Below, piece after piece: positions 37,213-45,889 of a stretch of 64,000 bases of DNA. The translations under genes and the position numbers were made by a program. The stretch is from Psychromonas aquimarina ATCC BAA-1526 (GTDB lineage Bacteria > Pseudomonadota > Gammaproteobacteria > Enterobacterales > Psychromonadaceae). The stretch's first letter is position 1, and the number at the start of each line of letters is the position of its first letter. The notes beneath the pieces were generated by a model. That model did no database searches. It worked only from the letters and a program-made list of their open reading frames with translations, and was not told where the DNA came from. The DNA lies in contig NZ_AUAM01000028.1 of NCBI RefSeq assembly GCF_000428725.1, positions 1 through 64,000 of the forward strand. The letters are read 5' to 3'.

Positions 37213-38766
37213 TTAGTAAATATCTTTATAGCGTTCGTTAACCGCTATAATCTGGCTTTTGTGCTTACGGAATGCTTCCACGACAAGCGGATCAAAATGT
37301 AAACCTTCCTGGTCATCAATAAACTGCAGTACTTCTTCCATCGGCCAGGCTTTTTTATAGCACCTGTCATGGGCCAGTGCGTCAAAAACATCGGCCAGTG
37401 AGGCAATACGGCCTACTAAGTCGATTTCTTCGCCCTTCAGACCGCTCGGGTAACCTGTTCCATCCCATTTTTCATGATGCTGCAGGCTTATTATGGCCGC
37501 ATATTTCAAGATATCCTGACCTGAATAACGGACTAACTCATAACCAATCTCAACATGGGACTGCATTATTTTCCATTCTTCAGGGGTAAGCGCACCAGGT
37601 TTATGCAGAATATTGTCCGGTATACCTATTTTACCGAGGTCATGCAGCGGCGAAGCCGATTTTATTTTTTCTGACTCGGCAACTGAGTAACCCAGTTCAA
37701 GAGCTAAAATACGGGTTATTTCTGCGACACGACGGATATGGTTACCTGTTTCTTTTGACTTGTGCTCGATTGCCTCGCCTAACAGGTATACGATCTCCCG
37801 TTGTCCTTCTTCAAGTTCGTGGCGCAGCTCTTCGTTATCAAAAGATGTTTTAGTATTGGAGGCAAACAGTTCCAGTAAAGAGATATCCTGCTCGGAAAGC
37901 GGTAAAAAACCTTCAAAGTAAAAAATGATGCAGCTGTCGGAGCTGCTCTGCATATTCATAACAAATGCACTGGTCGTGTAAATATGACGTTGTTCAGCAA
38001 TACTCTGAGCAATTAATAATGAAACATGGTCTGGTAATTTATCAATATCATCAAGATCGGTAAGGTGCGCAAAATCACCGCGTGATTCGATCAGGTGGAA
38101 AACTGTCGGGTTGCAGTAAATACCAATAGAAGAGAGGGTATAAGCTGGTGTATTGGAACACTGCTCAACTAATTTGGAAAGGTAGTTAATAGTTTCACCA
38201 ACAAGCGCTTCATAGGTGATTGCATCCAGCAGAGCCGATGAGGACTCTACAACTAACTCAAGCCCTTTTTTATTTTTCTGCAGGCTGACAATATTCTGAT
38301 AAGAACGTAATGTGCTGCACATCAGTGTATCGAGCTTGATACCGCTTAATTCTGTTTTATTTTTATAGTCTGAAATCTCATACTCTCGGATTATTTTCCG
38401 TTCCGGCGCCTGACCAGGCTGTCCTGTACGCAGTACTAAACGAGTCGCTTTATTATTCAGTTCATTGCGGATGGTTTCGATAAGCCGTAAACCTGCATCA
38501 TCTGTTTCCATCACCACATCAATTAATGCAACTGCAATATCATTATGTTCCAGAAAAAGCTGTTCGGCCTCATAGGCTGAATAAGCACTTAAAAAATGAA
38601 GCGGGGTGTCTTCCCATTCGAAGTTTGAAAGAACCAGTTTGGTGACCGCATGAACTTCTTCATCATCATCAACGATCATCACTTTCCAGGGGGAAAGATG
38701 TAATGAAAATTGATCATCAAGGGCAGTAATATCTTCGTCTATAAAAAGAAGATCATCATCATTCAT
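37213..38766 (-). CDS. Response regulator with DUF3369 and HD-GYP domains
   Basis: A 517-residue signalling protein. The receiver domain (about 28-150) has the acidic pair DDDEE and the phosphorylated Asp in IALIDVVMETDDAG. A DUF3369 domain (about 170-320) follows, then an HD-GYP phosphodiesterase domain (about 335-510). The latter is intact: HDLGKIGIPD, HHEKWDGTGYPSGLKG and ASLADVFDALAHDR. HD-GYP enzymes break down cyclic di-GMP. A cognate kinase is not in the window. Loss of c-di-GMP would favour motility over biofilm. The ATG at 38766 is the only good start. Confidence 0.88.
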   Translation of the reverse strand: MNDDDLLFIDEDITALDDQFSLHLSPWKVMIVDDDEEVHAVTKLVLSNFEWEDTPLHFLSAYSAYEAEQLFLEHNDIAVALIDVVMETDDAGLRLIETIRNELNNKATRLVLRTGQPGQAPERKIIREYEISDYKNKTELSGIKLDTLMCSTLRSYQNIVSLQKNKKGLELVVESSSALLDAITYEALVGETINYLSKLVEQCSNTPAYTLSSIGIYCNPTVFHLIESRGDFAHLTDLDDIDKLPDHVSLLIAQSIAEQRHIYTTSAFVMNMQSSSDSCIIFYFEGFLPLSEQDISLLELFASNTKTSFDNEELRHELEEGQREIVYLLGEAIEHKSKETGNHIRRVAEITRILALELGYSVAESEKIKSASPLHDLGKIGIPDNILHKPGALTPEEWKIMQSHVEIGYELVRYSGQDILKYAAIISLQHHEKWDGTGYPSGLKGEEIDLVGRIASLADVFDALAHDRCYKKAWPMEEVLQFIDDQEGLHFDPLVVEAFRKHKSQIIAVNERYKDIY

Positions 38767-39300
38767 AAAAAGGTCTCAGAAAAGCTTAATAAATAGGCAT
38801 TTAAATCAAACATTATACAGCCTGGAAAAAGAGCCCGTATTGCAACGGGTAACTGATTTATTATGGGCTTATTTTTAACATGTTATAGGGTTATTTGTCT
38901 TGTTTTCTTGTACTTTGTGATTCGTTTCACGTCATAAATCTGTAGATTTAGGACTCTGCTTGAATTTTAGACTGTTTAAAATTAACTGCCAGATTATTAT
39001 TGCTCTATCTGCTGTAAGGTAACAGCGTATTTAAAATTAACTTATTAAGCCGGGCGGTCAGTATTAAGTTTAATCAATTCACACCAGGAAATCATTGCTC
39101 AGAAAACAAAATCTCAATAAAATCCCGGTTTACTGCTGTAAAAACAGCTGAATATTAGCGTATTTCACACTGCTGCTGCACAACTTTAAAGATGCCGGAC
39201 TACCGCTGAGCAGACTGTTTTCAAGGCAGTAATAATGGTTTGCCTGTTTTGTGCTGTGTTGATTAGGTTATTTTTTATTATCAGGTCTTAAGTCGAAGTT
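38767..39300. other. Gap between the HD-GYP gene and cobS
   Basis: A 534-base stretch with no open reading frame I can support. It contains a hairpin-type set of GGGCT/AGCCC and ACGGG/CCCGT repeats around 38831-38870 and a CRP-like site at 38916-38931. I searched it by eye for a cobalamin riboswitch core (GCCACTG-type) and did not find one. Confidence 0.5.
38916..38931. promoter_or_regulatory. CRP-like site between the HD-GYP gene and cobS
   Basis: TGTGATTCGTTTCACG matches TGTGA-N6-TCACA at 9 of 10 defined positions. It is 150 bases from the HD-GYP start and 370 from cobS, so control of the former is more likely. Confidence 0.4.
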
Positions 39301-40083
39301 ATGTGGATATTTTCTAAAATTAATCATCAGTTCACCATACTGATGTACTCAATCTCGTATTTTACACGTTTACCGATCCCCGCATTTATTCAGTTTGATA
39401 ATAAGCAGTTCCATAAAGCGACTGCTTATTTTCCGGTTATTGGAGGACTGAGTGCTTTACTGATGGCGCTTAGTTTTTATCTTTTCCAGCTTATTTTTAA
39501 TATTGAAATCAGCTTAATACTGGTTTTAGCAGCGGCTGTGCTGTTAACCGGGGCGCTTCATGAAGACGGTTTTGCGGACTGCTGCGATGGTTTTGGCGGC
39601 GGTTACAATACCCAGCAGCGTTTGAATATTATGAAAGACAGCTGTATAGGTACTTATGCTGGTATTGGTCTGATATTACTGACCTTGTTGAAAATAGCCG
39701 CATTATTGAAACTATCCGAATTAGACGGATTTACTTTATATGCAGGGTTCTTTGCCTCGCAGATTATGAGCCGCGGCTGCACTGTGCTGATTATGCAGAG
39801 TTCATTATATGTGCGTGTGCAGAAAGATGGAAAAGCTAAAGGACTGGTCAAAAAACTGCCTTTGTATTATCTGTTTTTTGCCGCTGCGGTGAGTAGTTTC
39901 CCATTATTGTTTTTCACACTGTCACAGGCTGTCTTGATAGTCTTTACGCTGTTAATTATTACCCTGCTGTTGAGGTTTTATTTTAATAAAAAACTCGGCG
40001 GTTATACAGGAGACTGCCTGGGATTAACGCAGCAGGTGACCGAGGTGACTGTCTATCTGTTAATAGGATCCTGGGTGTTTTAA
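39301..40083 (+). CDS. cobS: Adenosylcobinamide-GDP ribazoletransferase CobS
   Basis: Joins adenosylcobinamide-GDP and alpha-ribazole to form adenosylcobalamin (or its phosphate), the last assembly step. The 260-residue protein is an inner-membrane enzyme with about six hydrophobic segments and the family motifs FTRLPIP, HEDGFADCCDGFGGG and MKDSCIGTYAG. It lies 16 bases before cobC. No other cobalamin genes are in the window. Fourteen residues at the N terminus precede a second possible start (39343); I keep the longer form. Confidence 0.92.
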   Translation: MWIFSKINHQFTILMYSISYFTRLPIPAFIQFDNKQFHKATAYFPVIGGLSALLMALSFYLFQLIFNIEISLILVLAAAVLLTGALHEDGFADCCDGFGGGYNTQQRLNIMKDSCIGTYAGIGLILLTLLKIAALLKLSELDGFTLYAGFFASQIMSRGCTVLIMQSSLYVRVQKDGKAKGLVKKLPLYYLFFAAAVSSFPLLFFTLSQAVLIVFTLLIITLLLRFYFNKKLGGYTGDCLGLTQQVTEVTVYLLIGSWVF

Positions 40084-40099
40084 TGCGGACTTTAATTTA

Positions 40100-40714
40100 A
40101 TGAAAGCGCCTAAATCACTTAATGTTTACTTAGTCAGGCACACTCAGCCGTTGGTTGAAAGCGGGATCTGTTACGGCCAGCTTGACTGTTCTTTAGCTGA
40201 TTGTTATCAGCACCACTTGGATAAAATAAGTGATTATTTTAAAGAACGGCCTATATCGCTTATATACAGCAGCCCGCTGCAGCGCTGCTCAAGACTTGCT
40301 GCTGACTTAGGTAAAAAACACACTTCGACGGTTAAACCGATATTTTCAGCACAGTTAAAAGAGATAAATTTCGGCGACTGGGAAGGAAAACCTTGGGCAG
40401 ACATTCCGCAAAGCGAGATAGAGTCCTGGAATTTAAGCCGGCTGCATTACCAGTTTCCCGCTGGAGAAACTCCTTATCAGTTTCATCTGCGTGTTATTAA
40501 GGCCTGGAAACAAATTATCACTGATGCTCTTTCAGTTGAACAGAGCATTGTAATTGTTGCCCATGCCGGGGTGATCCGCAGTATTCTTAGTGAATTTCTA
40601 GCTATTCCCTTCGAGCAGTCAATTAAATTACAAATTGATATGGCCAGTATCTCTTTGTTGTCTTTTCAAGGTGAAGCTTCAACCTGCCGGTTTATAAATC
40701 ATTGTAACTATTAA
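40100..40714 (+). CDS. cobC: Alpha-ribazole phosphatase CobC (histidine phosphatase family)
   Basis: Removes the phosphate from alpha-ribazole phosphate so that CobS can use it, or acts on cobalamin phosphate. The 204-residue protein has the phosphohistidine motif YLVRHTQP at the N terminus, the catalytic pattern GDWEGKPW and the second His in VAHAGVIRS. It is directly behind cobS, which supports the specific assignment rather than a general phosphatase. Together they could serve salvage of cobinamide. Confidence 0.88.
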   Translation: MKAPKSLNVYLVRHTQPLVESGICYGQLDCSLADCYQHHLDKISDYFKERPISLIYSSPLQRCSRLAADLGKKHTSTVKPIFSAQLKEINFGDWEGKPWADIPQSEIESWNLSRLHYQFPAGETPYQFHLRVIKAWKQIITDALSVEQSIVIVAHAGVIRSILSEFLAIPFEQSIKLQIDMASISLLSFQGEASTCRFINHCNY

Positions 40715-40861
40715 CCACCGCTTTATTTGCATCTGAGTTAACAGCTGCAGTTTTATCTGCATTTAATTGTATATTTTTGATACAGATCTCTTGATTAGAT
40801 TTGTCGTTGATAATTCATTTTTCTTTGCTTGTTAAGTTAACAATCGGTGCGAATTAAGTTC

Positions 40862-40875
40862 GTGATAGCTATCAC
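40862..40875. promoter_or_regulatory. Perfect 14-bp palindrome upstream of the OprD-type porin (CRP-like)
   Basis: GTGATAGCTATCAC is fully self-complementary and matches the core GTGA-N6-TCAC of CRP sites, about 240 bases before the porin start. A second inverted repeat, TATCAAT...ATTGATA, is at 40986-41004. The gap 40715-41111 also holds the shared porin leader (41045-41111) and no gene. Confidence 0.45.
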
Positions 40876-41044
40876 CATATCGTATTAGTCTCATTGAAAT
40901 AGCATTAATGCTGAGTAATATCTCTGTTAACAGAAAAGGTTATTCTGTTTATGAAACGTTGGAGTGGTCCTCAAATGTTTCATGATATCAATAATATATT
41001 GATAGGTTTTGTGTTGTAGTTTTTTATATGGATATAGCGTTAGT

Positions 41045-41111
41045 GACATGGATTTTAGGGAAAAATTAAAACCTGTACTCAAACGTTATGTTTATTTTAA
41101 GGAATTATAAT
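41045..41111 (+). promoter_or_regulatory. Leader shared by the two porin genes, first copy
   Basis: GACATGGATTT (41045-41055) is followed by AAACGTTATGTTTATTTTAA and AGGAAT at 41081-41105. Almost the same sequence precedes the second porin (43677-43736). The conservation covers the ribosome site and about 30 bases upstream of it. Confidence 0.7.
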
Positions 41112-42518
41112 ATGTTTAAAAAAAGCGCGATTGTACTGGCAATGGTCGCATCTGCTGCGGCGATGTCTACAAATGTTATGGCTGCAGACAATGTCGGCCC
41201 TGAATTTGCCGCCGAGGCAAATGCATTTTTTGAAGAATCAACGGTTAGCGGCGCTATCGCATTATGGATGCGTGACCGTACTCGTGGTGATGTAGATGCT
41301 AATGGTAATGACACTGCACAAAAACCTAACCTTGACCACGGCTCATTGTACTTAACGGTTAATTTCAACTCGGGTTATATTGCAGATACAGTGGGGGTTG
41401 ATTTAAACGTATATACAACATTTGATATGTGGCAGAACGCCTCTCCAGATCATGAAATGAATTTCTGGGGGGTGGATAACCCCTATGATAGGAATCCAAC
41501 AGCTGAAAGCGGCTGCAGCGGTGCATGGGAAAGTGATTGTAACCAGAATGGCGGGCAGATCCAGACCGGCGCTGTTAAGCTGAAATTTGCTGATACAGTA
41601 AATGCAAAGCTTGGTTATTTTCAGCCTTCAGTACCGACAGCTATGGGGGTTAACTGGTCTTTTGCCGCTGGAACTTATACTGGTGGTGAAATCGGGGCAA
41701 ATTTTGGTGATTTAAAACTAGGTGTCGTGGTTGCTGATGAGTACCGTGCACCCTGGTTTAAAGATAGTTATAGTTTCCGCACTGGTACTGGTTCTAGTGC
41801 CGAAGATGCTGGTACTGCTTATTCAATCGGCGGGCAGTATGCCTTTAGCGATGCACTGACCTTAGATCTTGCCTATGCAGGATTAAGCGATGGTGATCGT
41901 AAAAATGCGCATGCTAAATTAAAATATACAAGCAGTAACGGCTGGTATTTATCTCCGCAAGTTTATGTTGTAGATGATGATAATCAATATGATTCAACCG
42001 CTTATCAATTAGCATTTATTTCAGCAAAATCAGTCGGTCAGTATTCGTTCCGTGGTGAAGCAACGTACACTGCTGCAGACTCAACAGAAACTCGAGGTCA
42101 TGTAGGCAACATGGCTTACCGCTTAACTGAAGTGTATGGAGGATCAAACGGTGCCTATGATATCTGGTGGAATAACCGCTCAGATTTCAACCATGATGGT
42201 CAGGCCGCCTTCTTTGGTTCTGTTGCGCGTGATTTCTCAGATCTCGGTGCTCCAGGATTTAGTGCAGGTGTTAACGCGGTTTATGCTTTTGGTGCTAAAT
42301 CAGACCAGGCTAATATTGATGAGCTCGTTGAGTATTCCGGCAGCATCTTCTTAAATTATGCCTTCCAGACTGGGACTTTAAAAGGTGCTCAGATGGGCAT
42401 GTACTACACTAACTACGTTAATGATTCGAATGCCGCTAACTGGGACCCATACTCAAATGCTTTCCAGGATGAGACAGATTTAAAAGTTACATTAGTCGTA
42501 CCCTTTACTATCAAGTAA
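41112..42518 (+). CDS. OprD-family outer-membrane porin (chitoporin-like candidate)
   Basis: An outer-membrane beta-barrel of about 468 residues with a signal peptide ending at NVMAADN. The mature N terminus, EANAFFEESTVSGAIALWMR followed by DR, and the glycine/aromatic-rich strands resemble the OprD family, which includes selective channels and chitoporin (ChiP). The C-terminal sequence LKVTLVVPFTIK is a typical terminal strand. The ATG at 41112 is chosen because AAGGA lies 8 bases before it; the ORF extends 8 codons upstream without support. The nag genes 10 kb away make chitooligosaccharide uptake plausible but not proven. A terminator follows. Confidence 0.75.
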   Translation: MFKKSAIVLAMVASAAAMSTNVMAADNVGPEFAAEANAFFEESTVSGAIALWMRDRTRGDVDANGNDTAQKPNLDHGSLYLTVNFNSGYIADTVGVDLNVYTTFDMWQNASPDHEMNFWGVDNPYDRNPTAESGCSGAWESDCNQNGGQIQTGAVKLKFADTVNAKLGYFQPSVPTAMGVNWSFAAGTYTGGEIGANFGDLKLGVVVADEYRAPWFKDSYSFRTGTGSSAEDAGTAYSIGGQYAFSDALTLDLAYAGLSDGDRKNAHAKLKYTSSNGWYLSPQVYVVDDDNQYDSTAYQLAFISAKSVGQYSFRGEATYTAADSTETRGHVGNMAYRLTEVYGGSNGAYDIWWNNRSDFNHDGQAAFFGSVARDFSDLGAPGFSAGVNAVYAFGAKSDQANIDELVEYSGSIFLNYAFQTGTLKGAQMGMYYTNYVNDSNAANWDPYSNAFQDETDLKVTLVVPFTIK

Positions 42519-42540
42519 TTTAAATAGTTATGAGTAATTA

Positions 42541-42573
42541 AAGGCTAAGTGGTAAAAAAACTTAGCCTTTTTA
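42541..42573 (+). terminator. Terminator of the OprD-type porin gene
   Basis: AAGGCTAAGT (42541-42550) pairs with ACTTAGCCTT (42560-42569) and is followed by TTTT. Confidence 0.85.
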
Positions 42574-42625
42574 TTAAAACAGCCCTAGTGAAAGCTGCTT
42601 TACTTGAAATATAAAGAGGTTATAA

Positions 42626-42988
42626 ATGCATAAGGTATGCGTTCTGCTTTTAGCTCTGTTGTTAACTTCATGCTCTGCAAACTATGATAACAGCGGATCA
42701 CCTAACTGGTTTAAAACAGGTGAAAGATCTGCAGTTTCAGGAGAGCTGCTGGTAAGTGCAGTGAATCTTGCTAAAGAAATGAAACTGGATGCAGTTACTG
42801 CTTCGGACTATGAGGAATATTTGCAGGGTTATCAGCAGGGTTTAGATAAGTTTTGTGATGTGAATAATGCCTTTCTGATGGGGGCAAAAGGTCATCGTTA
42901 CCACGGGCAGTGTGAAGGGCGACGAAATGAGCCTCAATTTAAATATGAATGGGCAAGAGGCCTTGCACAGGTTATTTACCCTAAATAA
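42626..42988 (+). CDS. DUF2799 family lipoprotein
   Basis: A 120-residue lipoprotein with a lipobox at LLLTSCSAN, so cysteine at about residue 16 would be acylated. The body contains LQGYQQGLDKFCDVNNAFLM, MGAKGHRYHGQC and EWARGL, matching the DUF2799 family in length and spacing. The function of that family is not known to me. Two cysteines in the body may form a disulfide. It lies between two porin genes on the same strand. Confidence 0.78.
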   Translation: MHKVCVLLLALLLTSCSANYDNSGSPNWFKTGERSAVSGELLVSAVNLAKEMKLDAVTASDYEEYLQGYQQGLDKFCDVNNAFLMGAKGHRYHGQCEGRRNEPQFKYEWARGLAQVIYPK

Positions 42989-43263
42989 GCGCGTTAATAT
43001 ATATGTTCAGACATGGATGTTTTTATGATCGGGCTGTATTTAAAACGATTCTCCTTATCTGCGCCTTATTATTAACCTCTGTTTTTTTATGCTGTCCATT
43101 CTAACATCTTAAAACAGGTGTTTTTATATTCTCCAGCGTTATACCTTGTGCTCTAAGTTTTTCTCAGTTTCATGCTAAGTAGCTGCTTTGTAAAAATAAA
43201 TTTGTTATTAACAGCTGTTTGCCTTCAATTCGAATGAAATACCACCTCTTATTTTTAGTTGCT

Positions 43264-43458
43264 TTATATCTCGTGCGAATTTTCCTCTTCAAGTCGATCA
43301 AAAGGTGATTTTATTGTCATTTTCATGCCTTTACTTTGTTGATGTTGTTCACAAAACGCTCGCTTAAATTGATCTGGATCACCGCAAAAAGTCAGGATAA
43401 AATCATTGGTCGCTGTAAGTGTTTGTTTTTGCTGTTCTTTTTGTTGTGTTGAATGCAT
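43264..43458 (-). CDS. Small hypothetical protein (64 residues)
   Basis: An ORF of 64 codons with a good ribosome site (AAGAGGT about 8 bases before the ATG). It sits in an otherwise empty gap on the strand opposite to both neighbours. The protein is rich in Gln, Lys and Asp/Glu, with no membrane segment or signal peptide, and contains FILTFCGDPDQFKRAFCEQH. I recognise no family. It could be a chance ORF; the strong ribosome site is the main support. Confidence 0.45.
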   Translation of the reverse strand: MHSTQQKEQQKQTLTATNDFILTFCGDPDQFKRAFCEQHQQSKGMKMTIKSPFDRLEEENSHEI

Positions 43459-43676
43459 TTGTGATCAACCTCTTTATTTTACCTCTTAGATGATGAATTG
43501 AATTGATAATTCGCGCCACGAAGGTAGTATCTGTTTTCAAGCGGGCAGGTTGAAACTTACTTGGGCTGTCAAATTAAGAAGAAGTGGTTAGCTTTTTAAT
43601 TTAAGAATTTTCATCGTTTACGAGGAAGTGACGATGCAGATTTAGAAATATTTTCACATTAAAATTACGGCTTCAT

Positions 43677-43736
43677 GGACATGGATTTATGGATTATCGA
43701 AGCTAAAACGTTATGTTTATTTAAAGGAATATTAAT
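43677..43736 (+). promoter_or_regulatory. Leader shared by the two porin genes, second copy
   Basis: GACATGGATTT at 43677-43687 and AAACGTTATGTTTATTTAAA then GGAAT from 43706. The match to the first copy is near-complete from AAACGTTATG to the start codon, although the two downstream proteins are of different families. Confidence 0.7.
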
Positions 43737-44786
43737 ATGTTTAAGAAAACTCTTGTAGCGGCTTCTCTGGCAACTGCAGCAATGGGCGTAAGTGCTTATC
43801 AAATCGGTGAAAACAATGACTTTAATGTTGAAGTTTATGGTGTCGCCGCTATCTCGGTTGTAAATTACAATACTACTAATTCAAATGATGTAGACAGTAC
43901 TGGTTACAATGTTGAAAATGAATCGCGTATTGGTTTCCGTGCCGGTAAGCCGATGACTGACTCAATTGAAGTCTTTATGCAGGTTGAATCTGGTTATGTG
44001 GGACATTTAAGCGAAGGCGGTAACGATGAAAATGAAGCCGTAGCGGGCGGGCAGGGAACCTTAGGTTTCCGTGATACCTTTGTCGGTCTTAAAGGTGACT
44101 GGGGTAAAGTACGTGTGGGCCGCGTTCTGACTCCTATGTATGAACTGGTTGACTGGCCGTACGCTAACCCTGGTTTAGGTGCTTCCTGGGACTGGGGCGG
44201 TGATGTTGCCGCTATCTATGACCGTCACTCTGAATCTATTCGTTATGACTCTCCTGCTTTTGGTGGGTTCACTTTTGCCGCCGCAACAGGCCGCGGTGAC
44301 TCCAGTGTTAAAGATTCAAACTTCTACGGTGCAAACGCCAAGTATACATTCAATACTGTAACATTAATGGGTGCTGTTGAAACTTCAGAAAACTTTAAAG
44401 GAGCTGTGGGTACCGATACATTAGGTTACTTAGTTGGTTTTGAAGCCGGTCTGCCTGGTGGTTTTGGTCTTGCCGGTGCCTACAAAGTAGCTGAAAGCGA
44501 AACTGCTGGTGCTAAGCATACACAGGGCTCTTACTCTATTATTGCGCAGTACTGGAACGGTCCGTTAGGTGTTAAAGTTGGTTACACGGCTAACTTAGAA
44601 TCTGAGCTTGAAAGTGTTAAGCAGGATGATGCCGATTCTATTGCATCAATTCAGGTTATGGGCGTTATCGAAGGTTTTGTACCTTATGTACGTTTAGCTG
44701 CTCGTGATACTTATAATGGTAAAAACTCGGGTGATACAGGTAATCCTGATATCGTAACTCGTGTAGGTCTAGAGTACGGTTTCTAA
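43737..44786 (+). CDS. Gram-negative general porin (16-strand type)
   Basis: A 349-residue outer-membrane protein with a signal peptide ending near VSAYQI. The mature part begins VEVYGVAAISV and has GFRAGKPMTDSIEVFMQVESG, LGFRDTFVGLKGDWGKVRVGR and the C-terminal phenylalanine strand (RVGLEYGF). These match the porin families of vibrios and relatives. The C-terminal Phe is the usual BAM recognition signal. It allows passage of small solutes; selectivity is not predictable. The signal peptide start MFKKTLVAA resembles that of the OprD-type porin, and so does the leader. Confidence 0.85.
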   Translation: MFKKTLVAASLATAAMGVSAYQIGENNDFNVEVYGVAAISVVNYNTTNSNDVDSTGYNVENESRIGFRAGKPMTDSIEVFMQVESGYVGHLSEGGNDENEAVAGGQGTLGFRDTFVGLKGDWGKVRVGRVLTPMYELVDWPYANPGLGASWDWGGDVAAIYDRHSESIRYDSPAFGGFTFAAATGRGDSSVKDSNFYGANAKYTFNTVTLMGAVETSENFKGAVGTDTLGYLVGFEAGLPGGFGLAGAYKVAESETAGAKHTQGSYSIIAQYWNGPLGVKVGYTANLESELESVKQDDADSIASIQVMGVIEGFVPYVRLAARDTYNGKNSGDTGNPDIVTRVGLEYGF

Positions 44787-44810
44787 AAAACGTTACTTAA
44801 GTCACTGTAT

Positions 44811-44841
44811 AAACAGCGCCGGCACTTGCCGGCGTTGTTCT
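44811..44841 (+). terminator. Terminator of the second porin gene
   Basis: CGCCGGC (44817-44823) and GCCGGCG (44828-44834) form a GC-rich stem followed by a T-rich stretch. Confidence 0.75.
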
Positions 44842-44905
44842 TATTTGCTCTGAATCGGGCTATTATCAAGCAGCCTCATTTTTTTGTTTTATTCAGGAGA
44901 ATCCC

Positions 44906-45679
44906 ATGCTAAAAAAAATAATAACTATTATTCTGCTGCCTTTATTAGGTGCTTGTTCAAGTCTTTCTTCTGAAGATGATCTAAGCAATGCAGTGGAGCA
45001 GGTTAATATCAAACCCACCTATATTGAAGTTGTTGGGAAAAAACTAATTCCAGATAATATAAGTGATAAAAATCATGGCGTAGTGAAAGCATCGCTGCTG
45101 ATCACTGCAAATTTTGCCAAAAAAGAGCAGCAGGCGCCTGAATCTCAATTGAAAATGACACTTAGCTATTTTGAAAATTATAAACCCTATGTTTATGCCG
45201 TTGTTGACGGCCGTAAAACTAAGATTAAAGAATATACAGTTTCAACATCTACCTGTACCGAGCACTGCACAGCGACTCAGTATTTTACTTTCCCGGTGAA
45301 AAATGAAACTTTAATAAAAGCGGCAGAAACGGAGCTGCTGTTTGAGCTTAAGGCAAATAACGGCGGAAAAGTTTTACGCTTCTCTGTTCCCGGCGGTTAT
45401 TTAAATGCTGTCACTGAGGGCTACAAACAGAATATGGCTCAGCCGGCTGCTGTAGTTAAACAAGACGCAGCTGATCCTGTTCAAATGAGTAAAGATCTGT
45501 TTGTCAAAGCTTCTGCAGCGGAGAAAGAGCTGTTCAGCGACTGGGCATTTAAAAACAGAAAAACACTCGGCGCAGAATTAAACAGTGAAAGTAAGGTGTT
45601 ATCTATGCTGGAATACTGGTATCAGCAGGCCTCGGAATCACAAAGAGCGCAGATATTGACCTGGGTCATCGCACAGTAA
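44906..45679 (+). CDS. Hypothetical lipoprotein
   Basis: A 257-residue protein with a lipoprotein signal and lipobox LLGACSS (Cys near residue 17). Residues 40-170 look like a beta-rich domain, with a cysteine pair in STSTCTEHCTATQYF. The C-terminal 60 residues are helical. No family is recognised. The ribosome site AGGAGA precedes the ATG. It lies between a porin and nhaD and is likely monocistronic. The outer membrane is the expected site because no sorting signal for the inner membrane (Asp at +2) is present. Confidence 0.7.
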   Translation: MLKKIITIILLPLLGACSSLSSEDDLSNAVEQVNIKPTYIEVVGKKLIPDNISDKNHGVVKASLLITANFAKKEQQAPESQLKMTLSYFENYKPYVYAVVDGRKTKIKEYTVSTSTCTEHCTATQYFTFPVKNETLIKAAETELLFELKANNGGKVLRFSVPGGYLNAVTEGYKQNMAQPAAVVKQDAADPVQMSKDLFVKASAAEKELFSDWAFKNRKTLGAELNSESKVLSMLEYWYQQASESQRAQILTWVIAQ

Positions 45680-45889
45680 TTCATTTGTCTTTTAACCTCT
45701 TCCTGAACTTCTCGAAGAGGTTTTATCCTTCCTTAACCTGCTCTTATAGTGATTATTTTGTTACTCAAAGATGAACCTAATTGTTTGTAATATATACTGG
45801 ATTCCCTTCTACTTAGCAGGTTTATTATGTTAAGGTCATGAAATTTATCTATCGTTTTTATTTATTAGTTGTTTTTAAGGAAGAATGAA

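Noticed and set aside
38767-39300. Cobalamin riboswitch before cobS
   Set aside because: No B12-box-like core sequence was visible; the hairpins present do not fit the riboswitch layout.
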